A program made the position numbers and the translations under genes. Below the pieces are notes generated by a model. The model was not told where the DNA came from. It worked only from the letters and a program-made list of their open reading frames with translations, and did no database searches. From positions 1 to 64,000 of the forward strand of contig JABAZY010000037.1 in NCBI GenBank assembly GCA_018608245.1: 64,000 nt of DNA. Direction: 5' to 3'. Source of the stretch: Alphaproteobacteria bacterium (GTDB taxonomy: Bacteria; Pseudomonadota; Alphaproteobacteria; Micavibrionales; Micavibrionaceae). Shown piece by piece: positions 47,833 to 57,338 of the stretch (position 1 is its first letter; each line of letters opens with the position of its first letter).

Positions 47833-48834
47833 ATGGATAACCCAGCAGCACAATCGTCCTCTATTTCAATGTCTAAAAGGCAATACGATGCCCTTAATAA
47901 TACTGCCGGGCAAATGTTCCAAGAAATGAAAGAGAAAGGCATCATTACTATTTATGATGTTGCTAATGTTGAAGAAATGCAAACCCAATTTCCTGAGATC
48001 GCTGAGGAATTATTAGAAAAAGGGATTATCTCCCCAGAGAACGTCATTAATTTAGACCGCGTCTTATTAGAAATGCCCCGCGGTACTTACCAAAAAATAA
48101 TAGATGCTGAACTTGTAAGCCCAGGAATCGATTTTAATCAAGAAAAATATGATGCGGAAATGCCAGCATTATTAGAAAAATATGGTGAACGAATAATAGA
48201 GCTTTTAGAGCTTAAAGATTATGGCGCGGTCATAAAACTTGGGCAAAGCGTTATTTCTGCTGGCCTTCAATTACCCTTAAATCAATTAACCCCAATGGGT
48301 GTGTATTTAGATACAGATGGAAAATTAAATTTTGAACTCGATAAAGAACTTAACAGCGTTGAACTATCTCCCTCGTTTACTTTAAGCTCAAATGGATACT
48401 TACATAAAGGTTTAAATTCAGGTGATTATTCAATGGGGCTTAGGGGTGGATTTAATCACCACTCAACCAGTGATGCAGAGAGCACCTTTTCGTATGATGG
48501 ATCATCTATTTATATAGGCGTTGGACAAGACCAAGATGGTACCATAACTGGACTAACGGCTTATACTGGTGTTGCTGCAGGCGAAAGAATTGATCTATAT
48601 GGTCGTTTTGACGCTACATATAGATTGGATAATGAAGAAACCAATTTTCAAACAGAGGCTGGTGCAAGTTATAAAATATTTAGCATTCAAGACGTTTTCA
48701 CTAAAATGGGCATGCCTATCCCGCTCCCTTTGGGAAGAGTAGAAGCATATGGCTCCTATGAGTGCGAAAGCGAAGATTTATCTGAGCTGAAATGCGACAC
48801 AAGCACAGGTATTCGTTGGTCTTTAGAGCCTTAA
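47833..48834 (+). CDS. Hypothetical protein, helical N-half and beta-rich C-half
   Basis: Not recognised. The 333-aa protein has no signal peptide by eye. Residues about 10-150 are helical and acidic (TAGQMFQEMKEKGIITIYDV, ELLEKGIISPENVINL, then ERIIELLELKDYGAVIKLGQ). From about 165 to the end it alternates short beta strands (YSMGLRGGFNHH, SSIYIGVGQDQDG, ITGLTAYTGVAAG, IDLYGRFDATYRL) like a small beta-barrel or beta-solenoid. The final residue pattern is TGIRWSLEP. The frame opens upstream at TTG 47827 but the ATG at 47833 is preferred. Confidence 0.65.
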   Translation: MDNPAAQSSSISMSKRQYDALNNTAGQMFQEMKEKGIITIYDVANVEEMQTQFPEIAEELLEKGIISPENVINLDRVLLEMPRGTYQKIIDAELVSPGIDFNQEKYDAEMPALLEKYGERIIELLELKDYGAVIKLGQSVISAGLQLPLNQLTPMGVYLDTDGKLNFELDKELNSVELSPSFTLSSNGYLHKGLNSGDYSMGLRGGFNHHSTSDAESTFSYDGSSIYIGVGQDQDGTITGLTAYTGVAAGERIDLYGRFDATYRLDNEETNFQTEAGASYKIFSIQDVFTKMGMPIPLPLGRVEAYGSYECESEDLSELKCDTSTGIRWSLEP

Positions 48835-48887
48835 ATTTTTCTATTCTAATTAATATTGATAACCTTATTTATACCCCCTAATCACTG

Positions 48888-48916
48888 TTGACATATATAC
48901 TCACCCTGTCTAAAAG
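48888..48916 (+). promoter_or_regulatory. Weak candidate promoter before the 48941 reading frame
   Basis: TTGACA (48888-48893) and TAAAAG (48911-48916) are spaced by 17 nt. The -10 is poor. It precedes a short interrupted reading frame. Confidence 0.3.
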
Positions 48917-48940
48917 CTTCAAATAAAAAGGTGTGTTTAA

Positions 48941-49305
48941 ATGATTATTTTAAAATTTGAAGCTGCAGATACTGATAATGTCAAAGCTGCTGTCCGTAAA
49001 GCGTTCCAAGGTACGACATGGTATGGTTATGAAGAAACAGCTGTCGACCATACAGTAAGCTAGGGTGTTCGTGTTGACACTTTAGAACGTCAAAAAGGCG
49101 GAGGTCATCAGAGAAAACCATTAGACACCGCTCGCATGAAAAATTATTATCTGGTAGAAACTTAACTATAACGGATGATGGTGAAGATACCCTGAGATGT
49201 ACATATAAAGAGAAAGCAGCACATCAGCCCAGAGGTGTAGTTAGTGCCGAGCAATCACCAAAGATAACATACAGAAGATCAAGACGTGGATTACAGGTAG
49301 CTTAA
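48941..49305 (+). pseudogene. Decayed small gene region
   Basis: This lies in a 575-nt stretch (48835-49409) with no intact gene. ATG 48941 opens 40 codons to TAG at 49061; the same frame then runs another 33 codons to TAA at 49163. A second frame, without any start codon, is open from 49078 to TAA at 49305 (76 codons) and encodes a basic Arg-rich stretch (RNLTITDDGEDTLRCTYKEK). I infer a small gene broken by a nonsense codon and probably a frameshift. No homologue is recognised. The remaining bases hold a promoter-like TTGACA before it and the terminator at 49342. Confidence 0.4.
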
Positions 49306-49341
49306 ACACTAGCTAAGTAAAAATAAATTTTCCTTATATAA

Positions 49342-49371
49342 AAAACCGTAGAACGTTAATTCTACGGTTTT
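49342..49371. terminator. Bidirectional intrinsic terminator
   Basis: AAAACCGTAGAA (49342-49353) pairs perfectly with TTCTACGGTTTT (49360-49371) around a 6-nt loop; A and T runs flank it. It ends the kbp transcript on the minus strand. Confidence 0.85.
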
Positions 49372-49409
49372 AATTTTTAGTGGTTTATTTTAATCCAAAC
49401 AACTTATAA

Positions 49410-49898
49410 CTATGCTGCTGATTTTTCTTCGCGTGGAATGCGTAAGTTTTGACCTGGATAAATTTTATCTGGGTGTGACAGCATTGGTTTATTTGCTTCA
49501 AAAATTGTTGGGTATTTATTAGCATCACCATAAAACTGCTTCGCAATTTTTGATAAATTATCACCAGATTTTACCGTATAAAACTGTGGCTCTGGCGCTG
49601 TTTCAACATTGGCAACATTGATGTTAGATTCAACTTGATCCACACCGCGAATATTACCAGCAACCAAAATTGTTTTTTCTAATGTGTCTGCATCTGGCGC
49701 TGTTCCGTTTAGAATAACTTTACTGCCCTGTACTTGAACATCGAAACCCTCAATATTAAAATCATATTTGGCAAATTCACCCTTGATGTCATTGGCTGGC
49801 GCCTGTGTTTGTTCTGGCGTTGCGGCATTTGCTTCACTCGCACCAAATACACTTGCTACTTTTGCACCTGCGTCTTTTACAAAATTAAATAATCCCAT
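49410..49898 (-). CDS. kbp: Potassium-binding protein Kbp (BON + LysM)
   Basis: Kbp (YgaU) is a small cytoplasmic K+-binding protein in E. coli, needed for normal growth at high K+ levels. The 162-aa product starts MGLFNFVKDAGAKV, as in the E. coli protein. It has a BON domain (about 38-100, with VQVQGSKVILNGTAPDADTL) and a LysM domain (about 107-157, FYTVKSGDNLSKIAKQFYGD and HPDKIYPGQNLRIP). The region between is an Ala/Thr/Pro linker. No signal peptide. It ends at a strong terminator. Confidence 0.92.
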   Translation of the reverse strand: MGLFNFVKDAGAKVASVFGASEANAATPEQTQAPANDIKGEFAKYDFNIEGFDVQVQGSKVILNGTAPDADTLEKTILVAGNIRGVDQVESNINVANVETAPEPQFYTVKSGDNLSKIAKQFYGDANKYPTIFEANKPMLSHPDKIYPGQNLRIPREEKSAA

Positions 49899-49962
49899 TG
49901 TCTTCTCCTATATTGATTAAAATTTATCGCATTAATTACACTAGTTAATTATCATAAACGCC

Positions 49963-52632
49963 TTAAGCTGCTTTTTTTACTTTGCTCACTTTATTTGTGC
50001 GTATAGCCTCTTGCGCCGCGGCTAGTCTGGCGATTGGCACGCGGTATGGGGAGCAGGATACATAATCTAACCCAACGCTTTCACAAAAAGCGATAGAGGC
50101 TGGATCACCACCATGTTCACCACAAATACCAACCTTGATTTCTGGACGGGTTTTGCGTCCACGCTCACACGCCATAGAAATAAGTTGTCCAACGCCGTCT
50201 TTATCAAGCGTTACAAACGGGTCTTTTTCTAAAATTCCTTGTGATACATAATCAGGTAAGAATTTTGCCGCATCATCACGGCTCATCCCAAAGGTTGTTT
50301 GCGTTAGGTCATTTGTACCAAAACTAAAGAACTCTGCTTCTTCTGCAATATCTTCTGCCATCAATGCCGCACGAGGAAGTTCGATCATTGTGCCGATCAT
50401 GTAATCAACTGATTTACCTTTATCAGCAAAGACAGCTTCAGCCGCATTAATCACAACTTGCTTTAAAATACTTAGTTCCGTCTTAGTTGCAATTAGCGGG
50501 ATCATCACTTCTGGAATAGCCCCCGTCTCCACGGCCGCTTCAAAAATTGCGCGCGCTTGCATCTCATAGATTTCAGGGAAGCTAATTCCCAAACGACAAC
50601 CACGATGGCCCAGCATTGGGTTTGCTTCTTCAAGCTCGCTCAAGCGACGTTTCACCGCTTCAATTTCAAACCCTGCCGTTTTTGCGAAGCCTTCAATATC
50701 TTCTTTACTATGTGGCATAAATTCGTGTAGTGGCGGATCTAGCAAACGCACCGTCACGGGCAGACCGTTCATAATTTTAAATAATTCTGTGAAGTCACTA
50801 CGTTGTGCTGGTAATAATTTTGCAAGCGCTTCACGGCGTGCATCCATATCACTAGCGAAAATCATCTCACGCACATGTTGGATACGATCAGCATCAAAGA
50901 ACATATGCTCTGTACGACAAAGACCAATTCCTTCCGCGCCGAAATCAATAGCTGTTTGCGCATCAAGAGGTGTTTCCGCGTTGGTACGAATTTTCATACG
51001 GCGTAATTCATCCGCCCAGCCCATAACTTTACCGAAGTAGCCAGAAAGTTCAGGCTTGATCGTATCAACCGCGCCCAACATTAACTCACCCGTTGAACCA
51101 TCGATGGTGACGATGTCACCTTCTTTTACATCAGTGCCATTAACGTTGAAACTCTTATCGGCATAATCAATCGCAATTGCACCCGCACCAGCCACACAAG
51201 CGCGTCCCATACCACGCGCTACAACAGCTGCGTGTGATGTCATCCCACCACGTGTGGTTAGAATACCCGCCGCCGCGTGCATACCGTGAATATCTTCAGG
51301 TGATGTTTCAATACGGCAAAGGATAACTTGTACGCCGTCTTTGGCTTGCGTTTCAGCTTCATCGGCAGAGAAAACAACTATACCAGATGCCGCCCCTGGG
51401 GATGCAGGAAGCCCCTTCGTTAGAATATTTTTCTGCGCCTTGGGGTCAAGCGTTGGGTGCAATAATTGATCAAGTGAGTTTGGCTCAATTCTTAAAATTG
51501 CTTCTGTCTTATCAATTAATTTTTCTTCAACCATATCAACGGCAATTTTTAATGCCGCCGCAGCAGTTCTTTTTCCTGCACGTGTTTGCAACATATAAAG
51601 TGTTTTTTGCTGAACAGTAAATTCGATGTCCTGCATGTCCTTATAATGTTTTTCCAACGTATGGCGCACTTCATCAAGTTGTTTAAAAACAGCGGGCATA
51701 ACCTCTTCCATGGCTGGCATGTCAGAGCCTTCTTTTTCTTTACCCTGAATGGTCAAAGATTGCGGTGTACGAATACCCGCGACAACATCTTCACCTTGTG
51801 CATTCACAAGATACTCACCATAGAAAAAATTCTCACCAGTTGATGGATCACGGGTAAAGGCAACGCCTGTCGCGCAATCTTCGCCCATGTTACCAAAGAC
51901 CATAGACTGTACATTCACAGCCGTTCCCCAGCCTGATGGGATATCATTAATTTCACGATACTTAATCGCGCGTGGCACCATCCATGAACCAAAGACCGCA
52001 CCAATCGCGCCCCATAATTGTTCGTGTGGATCTGTTGGAAAGGGTTTTCCCAACTGACGCTGTACCATTTCTTTGTATTTGCCGACAACTTCTTGCCAAC
52101 CTTCGGCGGTAATGTCTGTATCTTCTGATACATCAACATCGCGTTTATGTTGGTCAATAATATCTTCAAAATCATGATGCTCTACGCCCATCACGACATC
52201 GCCATACATTTGAACAAAGCGACGGTAAGAATCCCACGCAAAACGTGCATCACCAGATTTAGCAATTAACCCCTGCACTGTTTCATCATTTAGACCCAAG
52301 TTCAAAACTGTATCCATCATCCCCGGCATCGACACGCGCGCACCAGAGCGCACAGATACGAGCAATGGGTTTTCTGCATCACCGAATTTCATGCCCATTT
52401 GATTTTCAATTTTGGCAAGCGATTCCAGAACTTGAGGCTTTAACTCCTCAGGGTAAACTTCTTCATTCTCATAGTAAGCTGTACAAACTTCCGTTGTGAT
52501 CGTAAATCCTGGCGGTACTGGTAATCCTAGAGAGGACATTTCAGCAAGGTTCGCCCCTTTTCCCCCAAGAAGATTTTTCATCTCCGCTTTACCGTCTGTG
52601 TCTTGACCGAAATTATATACCCATTTAGTCAT
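49963..52632 (-). CDS. ppdK: Pyruvate, phosphate dikinase
   Basis: PPDK interconverts pyruvate + ATP + Pi with PEP + AMP + PPi, a route to PEP for gluconeogenesis. The 889-aa protein has the N-terminal nucleotide domain (LLGGKGANLAEMSSLGLPVP), the phosphohistidine domain TRGGMTSHAAVVARGMG (catalytic His) and the C-terminal PEP/pyruvate domain with GLCRTEHMF, FGTNDLTQTT and the catalytic Cys in GICGEHGGDP. All are intact. Together with maeB it could convert malate to PEP. Confidence 0.97.
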   Translation of the reverse strand: MTKWVYNFGQDTDGKAEMKNLLGGKGANLAEMSSLGLPVPPGFTITTEVCTAYYENEEVYPEELKPQVLESLAKIENQMGMKFGDAENPLLVSVRSGARVSMPGMMDTVLNLGLNDETVQGLIAKSGDARFAWDSYRRFVQMYGDVVMGVEHHDFEDIIDQHKRDVDVSEDTDITAEGWQEVVGKYKEMVQRQLGKPFPTDPHEQLWGAIGAVFGSWMVPRAIKYREINDIPSGWGTAVNVQSMVFGNMGEDCATGVAFTRDPSTGENFFYGEYLVNAQGEDVVAGIRTPQSLTIQGKEKEGSDMPAMEEVMPAVFKQLDEVRHTLEKHYKDMQDIEFTVQQKTLYMLQTRAGKRTAAAALKIAVDMVEEKLIDKTEAILRIEPNSLDQLLHPTLDPKAQKNILTKGLPASPGAASGIVVFSADEAETQAKDGVQVILCRIETSPEDIHGMHAAAGILTTRGGMTSHAAVVARGMGRACVAGAGAIAIDYADKSFNVNGTDVKEGDIVTIDGSTGELMLGAVDTIKPELSGYFGKVMGWADELRRMKIRTNAETPLDAQTAIDFGAEGIGLCRTEHMFFDADRIQHVREMIFASDMDARREALAKLLPAQRSDFTELFKIMNGLPVTVRLLDPPLHEFMPHSKEDIEGFAKTAGFEIEAVKRRLSELEEANPMLGHRGCRLGISFPEIYEMQARAIFEAAVETGAIPEVMIPLIATKTELSILKQVVINAAEAVFADKGKSVDYMIGTMIELPRAALMAEDIAEEAEFFSFGTNDLTQTTFGMSRDDAAKFLPDYVSQGILEKDPFVTLDKDGVGQLISMACERGRKTRPEIKVGICGEHGGDPASIAFCESVGLDYVSCSPYRVPIARLAAAQEAIRTNKVSKVKKAA

Positions 52633-52786
52633 TTTTAAGCCCTCTATGCTAGTTGAATGATAATTGCTGGTAATCTAAAGAGATTCATACGGGAAATATA
52701 GCAAAAACACAACAATTTTATTGACATAATTTCTCACCTTGTGTAATCAAGCTTTCTATACAGTTTAATAGGTTAATAAGTTTCAA

Positions 52787-53212
52787 ATGATTAAAAAGCT
52801 CGTCACAGATAAAGTTAAAAAAAGCCGAGAAGAAAAGCAGACAAAGCGTGTTGAAAATCTCTGTGCACACTTTAGGGAAGCAAAAGAGCGTATTTTTGAA
52901 TTGCCGCATGATGACACCCCTTCAAGTGACGATCTTTTTTATACACTCATTGAATTAGAGGTAACATCAGCAGCGGAAGAGATGTATGAGCCTGTTATTA
53001 ACCAAGCTATAGCAGATCTAGAAGAAAGCAGATGTGTCACAGAACCTACCTTAGCGGAATTTAACCGCTTAATGGAGGGTCTATCACCTGATGGTGAAAA
53101 AGTTGAAATGAGTAAGGTAGAAAAATATTTTCATGACAATTTCACGCGTGAAATATCAAACATACTGACCTCAAAACGTTTTATCAATGCTCAAAATTTT
53201 AATCATGGGTAA
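52787..53212 (+). CDS. Hypothetical protein, 141 aa
   Basis: Not recognised. A charged, mostly helical soluble protein (MIKKLVTDKVKKSREEKQTK at the start, then LIELEVTSAAEEMYEPVINQ). TTGACA at 52721-52726 may be its -35, though the best -10-like TGTAAT is only 15 nt away. It is divergent from ppdK and convergent with the GNAT gene, 9 nt away. Confidence 0.6.
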   Translation: MIKKLVTDKVKKSREEKQTKRVENLCAHFREAKERIFELPHDDTPSSDDLFYTLIELEVTSAAEEMYEPVINQAIADLEESRCVTEPTLAEFNRLMEGLSPDGEKVEMSKVEKYFHDNFTREISNILTSKRFINAQNFNHG

Positions 53213-53221
53213 TATAAAAAG

Positions 53222-53716
53222 TTATTGAGAAAGATCTTTCACCATCATCAAACACAAATCATCATCCACTGGGTAAGAAGCCCCAACCTTAACATACTCA
53301 CGGTCATAGGTAATACCTGAGCCGTCGGGTAGATAACCCATCTTCGTATAGAGCCTTTGTGCTGGTCCGTAATCTTGATTAAGACCTACTGAAATACCGA
53401 CCTGCTCTATCTCTTGGTCACGTGCAATATTTTCAAACGCGTCCACCAACGCGGTCGCTATCCCCTGCTCCCGCATTGTCGGAATAACATTTAAATCTTG
53501 AATTTCTGGAATTTCTAATCGTTTATAAAGACTATATTTTGGTTCAAAATTTATAAGACCAAATCCAACATCAACATTATCTTTTGACGCGATTAAAAGG
53601 ATACAATCTTTCTCAAAACATTGCTCAAAATACCCCTCATCTTTATGCCCAATTTTTTCGTATAATTCATAAAGAGAAGCAATATCATCTTCCGTTGCTT
53701 GGCGAATATCAGGCAT
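53222..53716 (-). CDS. GNAT family N-acetyltransferase
   Basis: A 164-aa acetyltransferase. LNVIPTMREQGIATALVDAF is the acetyl-CoA-binding motif (R/Q-x-x-G-x-A), preceded by the usual IPEIQDLNV strand and followed by VGLNQDYGPAQRLYTKMGY. Substrate unknown. It starts 16 nt after the S49 peptidase gene, in the same orientation. Confidence 0.87.
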   Translation of the reverse strand: MPDIRQATEDDIASLYELYEKIGHKDEGYFEQCFEKDCILLIASKDNVDVGFGLINFEPKYSLYKRLEIPEIQDLNVIPTMREQGIATALVDAFENIARDQEIEQVGISVGLNQDYGPAQRLYTKMGYLPDGSGITYDREYVKVGASYPVDDDLCLMMVKDLSQ

Positions 53717-53732
53717 AGTTTATTCCTTTAAA

Positions 53733-54614
53733 TTATAAACCGTATCTTGTCCAAAGAGCGCGGTTATTCATGACATCCAGTGCATCAATCAGTATCTCAC
53801 CATCTATTTTAGCCTCAGCACCAAATGGAATTAATCCAGCAAACATTTTTTTCTCCGGGCTCATCTCAATAAATTTTACTTTCTCACCAAACTCACTTTT
53901 CATGACCTCCGTGACGTCCCCCAGCTCATCAATGATACCTTTTTCAATCGCCTCGGGCGCGACCCAAAAGCCACCTTCCATTAAGACAGCATCTGTTCCG
54001 TTCAAACGATCACCACGGCTTTCCTTCACCCAGTTTTTGAAACTCTCATGCAATTGTGATTGCAATTTTTTCAGACGTTTAACATCAGCTGGCTTTTCTT
54101 CCGTAAACGGATCAAGAAATGATTTATCTTTACCTGACGTATAAATACGGCGCTCAATTCCATGTCTTTGAATTAATTCAGTAAACCCAAACCCACCAGA
54201 GATAACCCCGATAGAACCGATAATAGAAGTTTCCTGCGCATATATTTTATCCGCCGTACAAGCTAACCAATACCCGCCCGATGCCGCAACATCTTCGACA
54301 AATGCATAAACAGGCACTTCCTTTTCTTTGGATAAGCGTTGAATTTGGTTGGAGATCAACGCGCACTGCGTTGGCGCACCGCCTGGTGAATTAATCACCA
54401 ACGCGAGTGCTTTGACGTTATCTATACCAAATGCTTTATCGATCAGCTTCGTATATTTTTGAAATGAAATGCCAGCCTTTCTTGTATTAGAGCTATCAGC
54501 GATAACCCCAGCCATGCGCATGACAACAACTTTATCTTTTGGCGTAAAAATTTTTCCAATCACTGGAACCGTTGCTAGTTTCTTTTTTACGCATTTAACT
54601 TTGCCGTCACTCAT
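53733..54614 (-). CDS. S49-family serine peptidase (single-domain SppA-like)
   Basis: A 293-aa peptidase of the short SppA/SohB type. The Ser is in EDVAASGGYWLACTAD and the catalytic Lys lies in RRIYTSGKDKSFLDPF; ALVINSPGGAPTQ is the conserved oxyanion-side loop. A hydrophobic N-terminal helix is weak, so membrane attachment is uncertain. In alphaproteobacteria I know this gene next to a TrmN6-like methylase and ispB, as here. It is the second S49 gene in the window. Confidence 0.88.
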   Translation of the reverse strand: MSDGKVKCVKKKLATVPVIGKIFTPKDKVVVMRMAGVIADSSNTRKAGISFQKYTKLIDKAFGIDNVKALALVINSPGGAPTQCALISNQIQRLSKEKEVPVYAFVEDVAASGGYWLACTADKIYAQETSIIGSIGVISGGFGFTELIQRHGIERRIYTSGKDKSFLDPFTEEKPADVKRLKKLQSQLHESFKNWVKESRGDRLNGTDAVLMEGGFWVAPEAIEKGIIDELGDVTEVMKSEFGEKVKFIEMSPEKKMFAGLIPFGAEAKIDGEILIDALDVMNNRALWTRYGL

Positions 54615-54630
54615 TTATTTTAAGCCCTTA

Positions 54631-55092
54631 TTATTTAGCTGGTTTACATTGCGGATAGTCACTCTGTGATGTGCGTGTCCAATATTGTGTTTTACCCAAA
54701 AGGCTTATTCCTTTGAAGCCACGGATTTTCATTTTATCTGCGCTTTGCAGTTCTGCGAACACGTCATATATATCGCCATCATCCGCTTTATATATCGTAC
54801 CACCCTGCCATTTATTAGGGTTAAAAGGTGACTGTTTTAGGGCAGACATAATGCGTAAGCCACACATAGGTTTTTTGTGTTTTGTCGCATCTGGATTTTT
54901 AGAGTCATATTGCATACCCCCTTCAATGATCCACGCGATCTTACCGTAAATTTTGCCATTGGTCGCTTTTTGAACTTCAATGACCGAGCGCTTATTTTCC
55001 GTCAGCCAAAACCCTTCTGGGTTGAACACTTCTTGAGCGTTTGCACTGAATGAAAAAGTAATCAGCAATAATGTGAATAATATATTTTTCAT
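54631..55092 (-). CDS. DUF2147 exported protein
   Basis: A 153-aa exported protein. Signal peptide MKNILFTLLLITFSFSANA, then EGFWLTENKRSVIEVQKATNG, GKIYGKIAWI, CGLRIMSALKQSPFNPNKWQGGTIY and MKIRGFKGISLLGKTQYWTR follow DUF2147 (W/Y-L-T-x-x-G, G-x-I-Y, lipocalin-like strands). Its function is not established. It overlaps the methylase gene end by 4 nt and precedes the S49 gene. Confidence 0.82.
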   Translation of the reverse strand: MKNILFTLLLITFSFSANAQEVFNPEGFWLTENKRSVIEVQKATNGKIYGKIAWIIEGGMQYDSKNPDATKHKKPMCGLRIMSALKQSPFNPNKWQGGTIYKADDGDIYDVFAELQSADKMKIRGFKGISLLGKTQYWTRTSQSDYPQCKPAK

Positions 55093-55835
55093 AGATTGAG
55101 ATCTCCTGCGTCACGTAATATTTTTTCTGCTTCTAATGTATACTCCCCCTCTGCGTCATGCAAGATAAGTCCTGCATGGATACGCGCAGGGGTTTTACGC
55201 CCTTTTAATGCACGAATAATAACGCGCTTAGCCTCAGTGCCAGCCTTTGGCCATAGGGGAATAATTTCTACCGCGCCAAATTTAGACTCCAGCGCTTGAA
55301 TAATTTTATCAACAAAATCCGCACGGTGAATAAGTGTCAGTGATCCATTTGGGCTTAACGACCGCCTTGCACAATCAACCCAGTCCTGAATAGTTAAGTC
55401 ATCGTCATCATGCCCCATCGCCGTGGCTTTTTCATCTGAGGGAGAACGTAAGTGCGCACCCGTTTCCAGATAAGGAGGATTACAAATCACATGATCAAAT
55501 TTCTGTTCGCATTTAAAGCTACGAATATCTGCATTAATAAATTCAACCTGCTTCGAATAATTATTTAGCTCTGCATTTACTTGGGCTAGCGCAACATGGT
55601 TTTCTTGAATTTCAACGCCCGTTAAGTGCGCCCCCTCAACGCGTTTCAGTACGCAGAATCCTGCACTACCAACACCACAACCTAAATCCAGAACAGTTTG
55701 TCCTGCCTTCAAGGGACAGGCACTTGCCAACATCACCGCATCCAAACCAGTTTTGAACCCATCAGCAGGCTGTTTTAGGGTTAATTTCTTACCCAGTAGG
55801 AATATTTGATTATCAATTTCTTGATGGGGCGTCAT
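55089..55835 (-). CDS. TrmN6-like methyltransferase (tRNA1(Val) A37-N6 type)
   Basis: A 248-aa SAM-dependent methylase. VLDLGCGVGSAGFCVLKRV is motif I, and VICNPPYLETGAH is the catalytic NPPY loop of N6-adenine methylases. Related enzymes methylate A37 of tRNA1(Val). HLTGVEIQENHVALAQVNAELN is motif II. It is divergent from ispB with 44 nt between the starts. Confidence 0.85.
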   Translation of the reverse strand: MTPHQEIDNQIFLLGKKLTLKQPADGFKTGLDAVMLASACPLKAGQTVLDLGCGVGSAGFCVLKRVEGAHLTGVEIQENHVALAQVNAELNNYSKQVEFINADIRSFKCEQKFDHVICNPPYLETGAHLRSPSDEKATAMGHDDDDLTIQDWVDCARRSLSPNGSLTLIHRADFVDKIIQALESKFGAVEIIPLWPKAGTEAKRVIIRALKGRKTPARIHAGLILHDAEGEYTLEAEKILRDAGDLNL

Positions 55836-55879
55836 ATTTGCTCTTGCTGTTATGTTTAAGCTGGTCTAAATGACTATAT

Positions 55880-56893
55880 ATGACTGTTTTAAAGACAAAA
55901 ACAAGTGAAACAACCACTCCCTTGGACACGTTGCAATCTCAGATGGCGATTGAGATGAAGGCCGTCAATAAAATGATCCTTGATCATATGCACTCTGATG
56001 TCCCACTGATACCACATTTAGCCAGCTATTTAATTGCGGCTGGTGGTAAGCGTATCCGTCCACTTCTAACATTAGCCGCCACACAACTGTTCGATGGCGA
56101 CATGACCCGCGCGCACCGTTTGTCAGCCTGTGTTGAATTTATCCATACCGCCACGCTCCTGCATGACGATGTCGTGGATGATAGTGACGAGCGTCGGGGC
56201 AAGAAATCCGCCAATGTCATCTTCGGTAACGAAGCCAGCGTATTGGTGGGTGATTTCCTATTCTCCCGTGCTTTCCAATTAATGGTTGCTGATGGGAATT
56301 TAGATATCTTACGCATCCTGTCCAACGCCTCCGCTGTGATTGCCGAAGGTGAAGTCCTACAGCTTAGTGTCCAAAATAACCTTGAGACCACAATGGAGCA
56401 ATATTACGCCGTGATTGAGGGCAAGACAGCCGCGCTCTTTGCTGCTGCCTGTGAAGTAGGTCCTGTGATTGCAGATAAAGATGAAAGCACCATTCAAGCA
56501 TTACGTGATTACGGCATGAATTTAGGGATCGCCTTCCAAATCGCCGATGATGTTTTGGACTACAGCGCCGAACGCGCAACAATGGGTAAGGCTGTTGGGG
56601 ATGATTTCCGCGAAGGGAAAATGACTGTACCAATTATTTTAGCGATTGAACAAGCAACTGACGAAGAAAAAAAATTCTGGACGCGTACTTTAGGCGATAA
56701 AAACCAAACCGAAGATGATCTAGCGACAGCACAAGAATTAATAAATAAATACGATACGATTAGTAAAGGATTGGAAATCGCCCATAGCTATGGCGAAAAA
56801 GCGATTAAGGATTTAAAACAAGCCGCGCCCGATAGCCCTCTCCGTCAAATTATGATCGACCTTGTTGAGTTTACAATCAACCGCGATCATTAG
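55880..56893 (+). CDS. ispB: Long-chain polyprenyl diphosphate synthase
   Basis: IspB elongates FPP with IPP to the octa- or decaprenyl side chain of ubiquinone. The 337-aa protein has the first Asp-rich motif in TLLHDDVVDDSDERRGK, GKRIRPLLTLAA and the second Asp motif IADDVLDYSAE, then GDDFREGKMTVPIILA. It uses the product of IspA; chain length is inferred from the family only. Confidence 0.93.
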   Translation: MTVLKTKTSETTTPLDTLQSQMAIEMKAVNKMILDHMHSDVPLIPHLASYLIAAGGKRIRPLLTLAATQLFDGDMTRAHRLSACVEFIHTATLLHDDVVDDSDERRGKKSANVIFGNEASVLVGDFLFSRAFQLMVADGNLDILRILSNASAVIAEGEVLQLSVQNNLETTMEQYYAVIEGKTAALFAAACEVGPVIADKDESTIQALRDYGMNLGIAFQIADDVLDYSAERATMGKAVGDDFREGKMTVPIILAIEQATDEEKKFWTRTLGDKNQTEDDLATAQELINKYDTISKGLEIAHSYGEKAIKDLKQAAPDSPLRQIMIDLVEFTINRDH

Positions 56894-56957
56894 ACGCTTT
56901 CTCATCCCTCATAAATCAGATATACTCGTTTAAAACAATCATTAGGGAGAAAACCTC

Positions 56958-57101
56958 ATGTTAGAACATAAACAAAAAATTATCGTTAGTGGTATCGGTG
57001 TTATCGGTATTTTACTTATTCTATTAGGTCTTGCTGGTGGTGCCTTGCCTCCTGTTTTATCTGGCGTTGGATTTCTACTTATCCTTTGGAAGCTAGTTTA
57101 A
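56958..57101 (+). CDS. Small hydrophobic membrane protein, 47 aa
   Basis: Starts at ATG 56958 with GGGAGA 8 nt upstream and ends at 57101. After MLEHKQK the protein is almost entirely hydrophobic: IIVSGIGVIGILLILLGLAG and then a GGALPPVLSGVGFLLILWKL stretch, likely two short helices with a Gly/Pro turn. Not recognised. Codon use and ribosome site favour a real gene. Followed by about 237 nt without an obvious feature. Confidence 0.6.
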   Translation: MLEHKQKIIVSGIGVIGILLILLGLAGGALPPVLSGVGFLLILWKLV

Positions 57102-57338
57102 GTTAACTCCATTTCGCTATCATCTTGATATTAAAGCGACATAAACCGATAGATAAAAATTGATCTAAATACGGCTTAAATCACATTTAAGTAACTGATA
57201 AATAACGTATAAAATTCGACCTAAAATCGAAACGACTCTTCTTGACCAAACCTTATTTTTATATGTAAACTTAAAAGATAGAGAAATAAAAATAACCGCC
57301 GCAAAAATAAGCGCGTCAAGATAAAGAGGTCAACAAAC

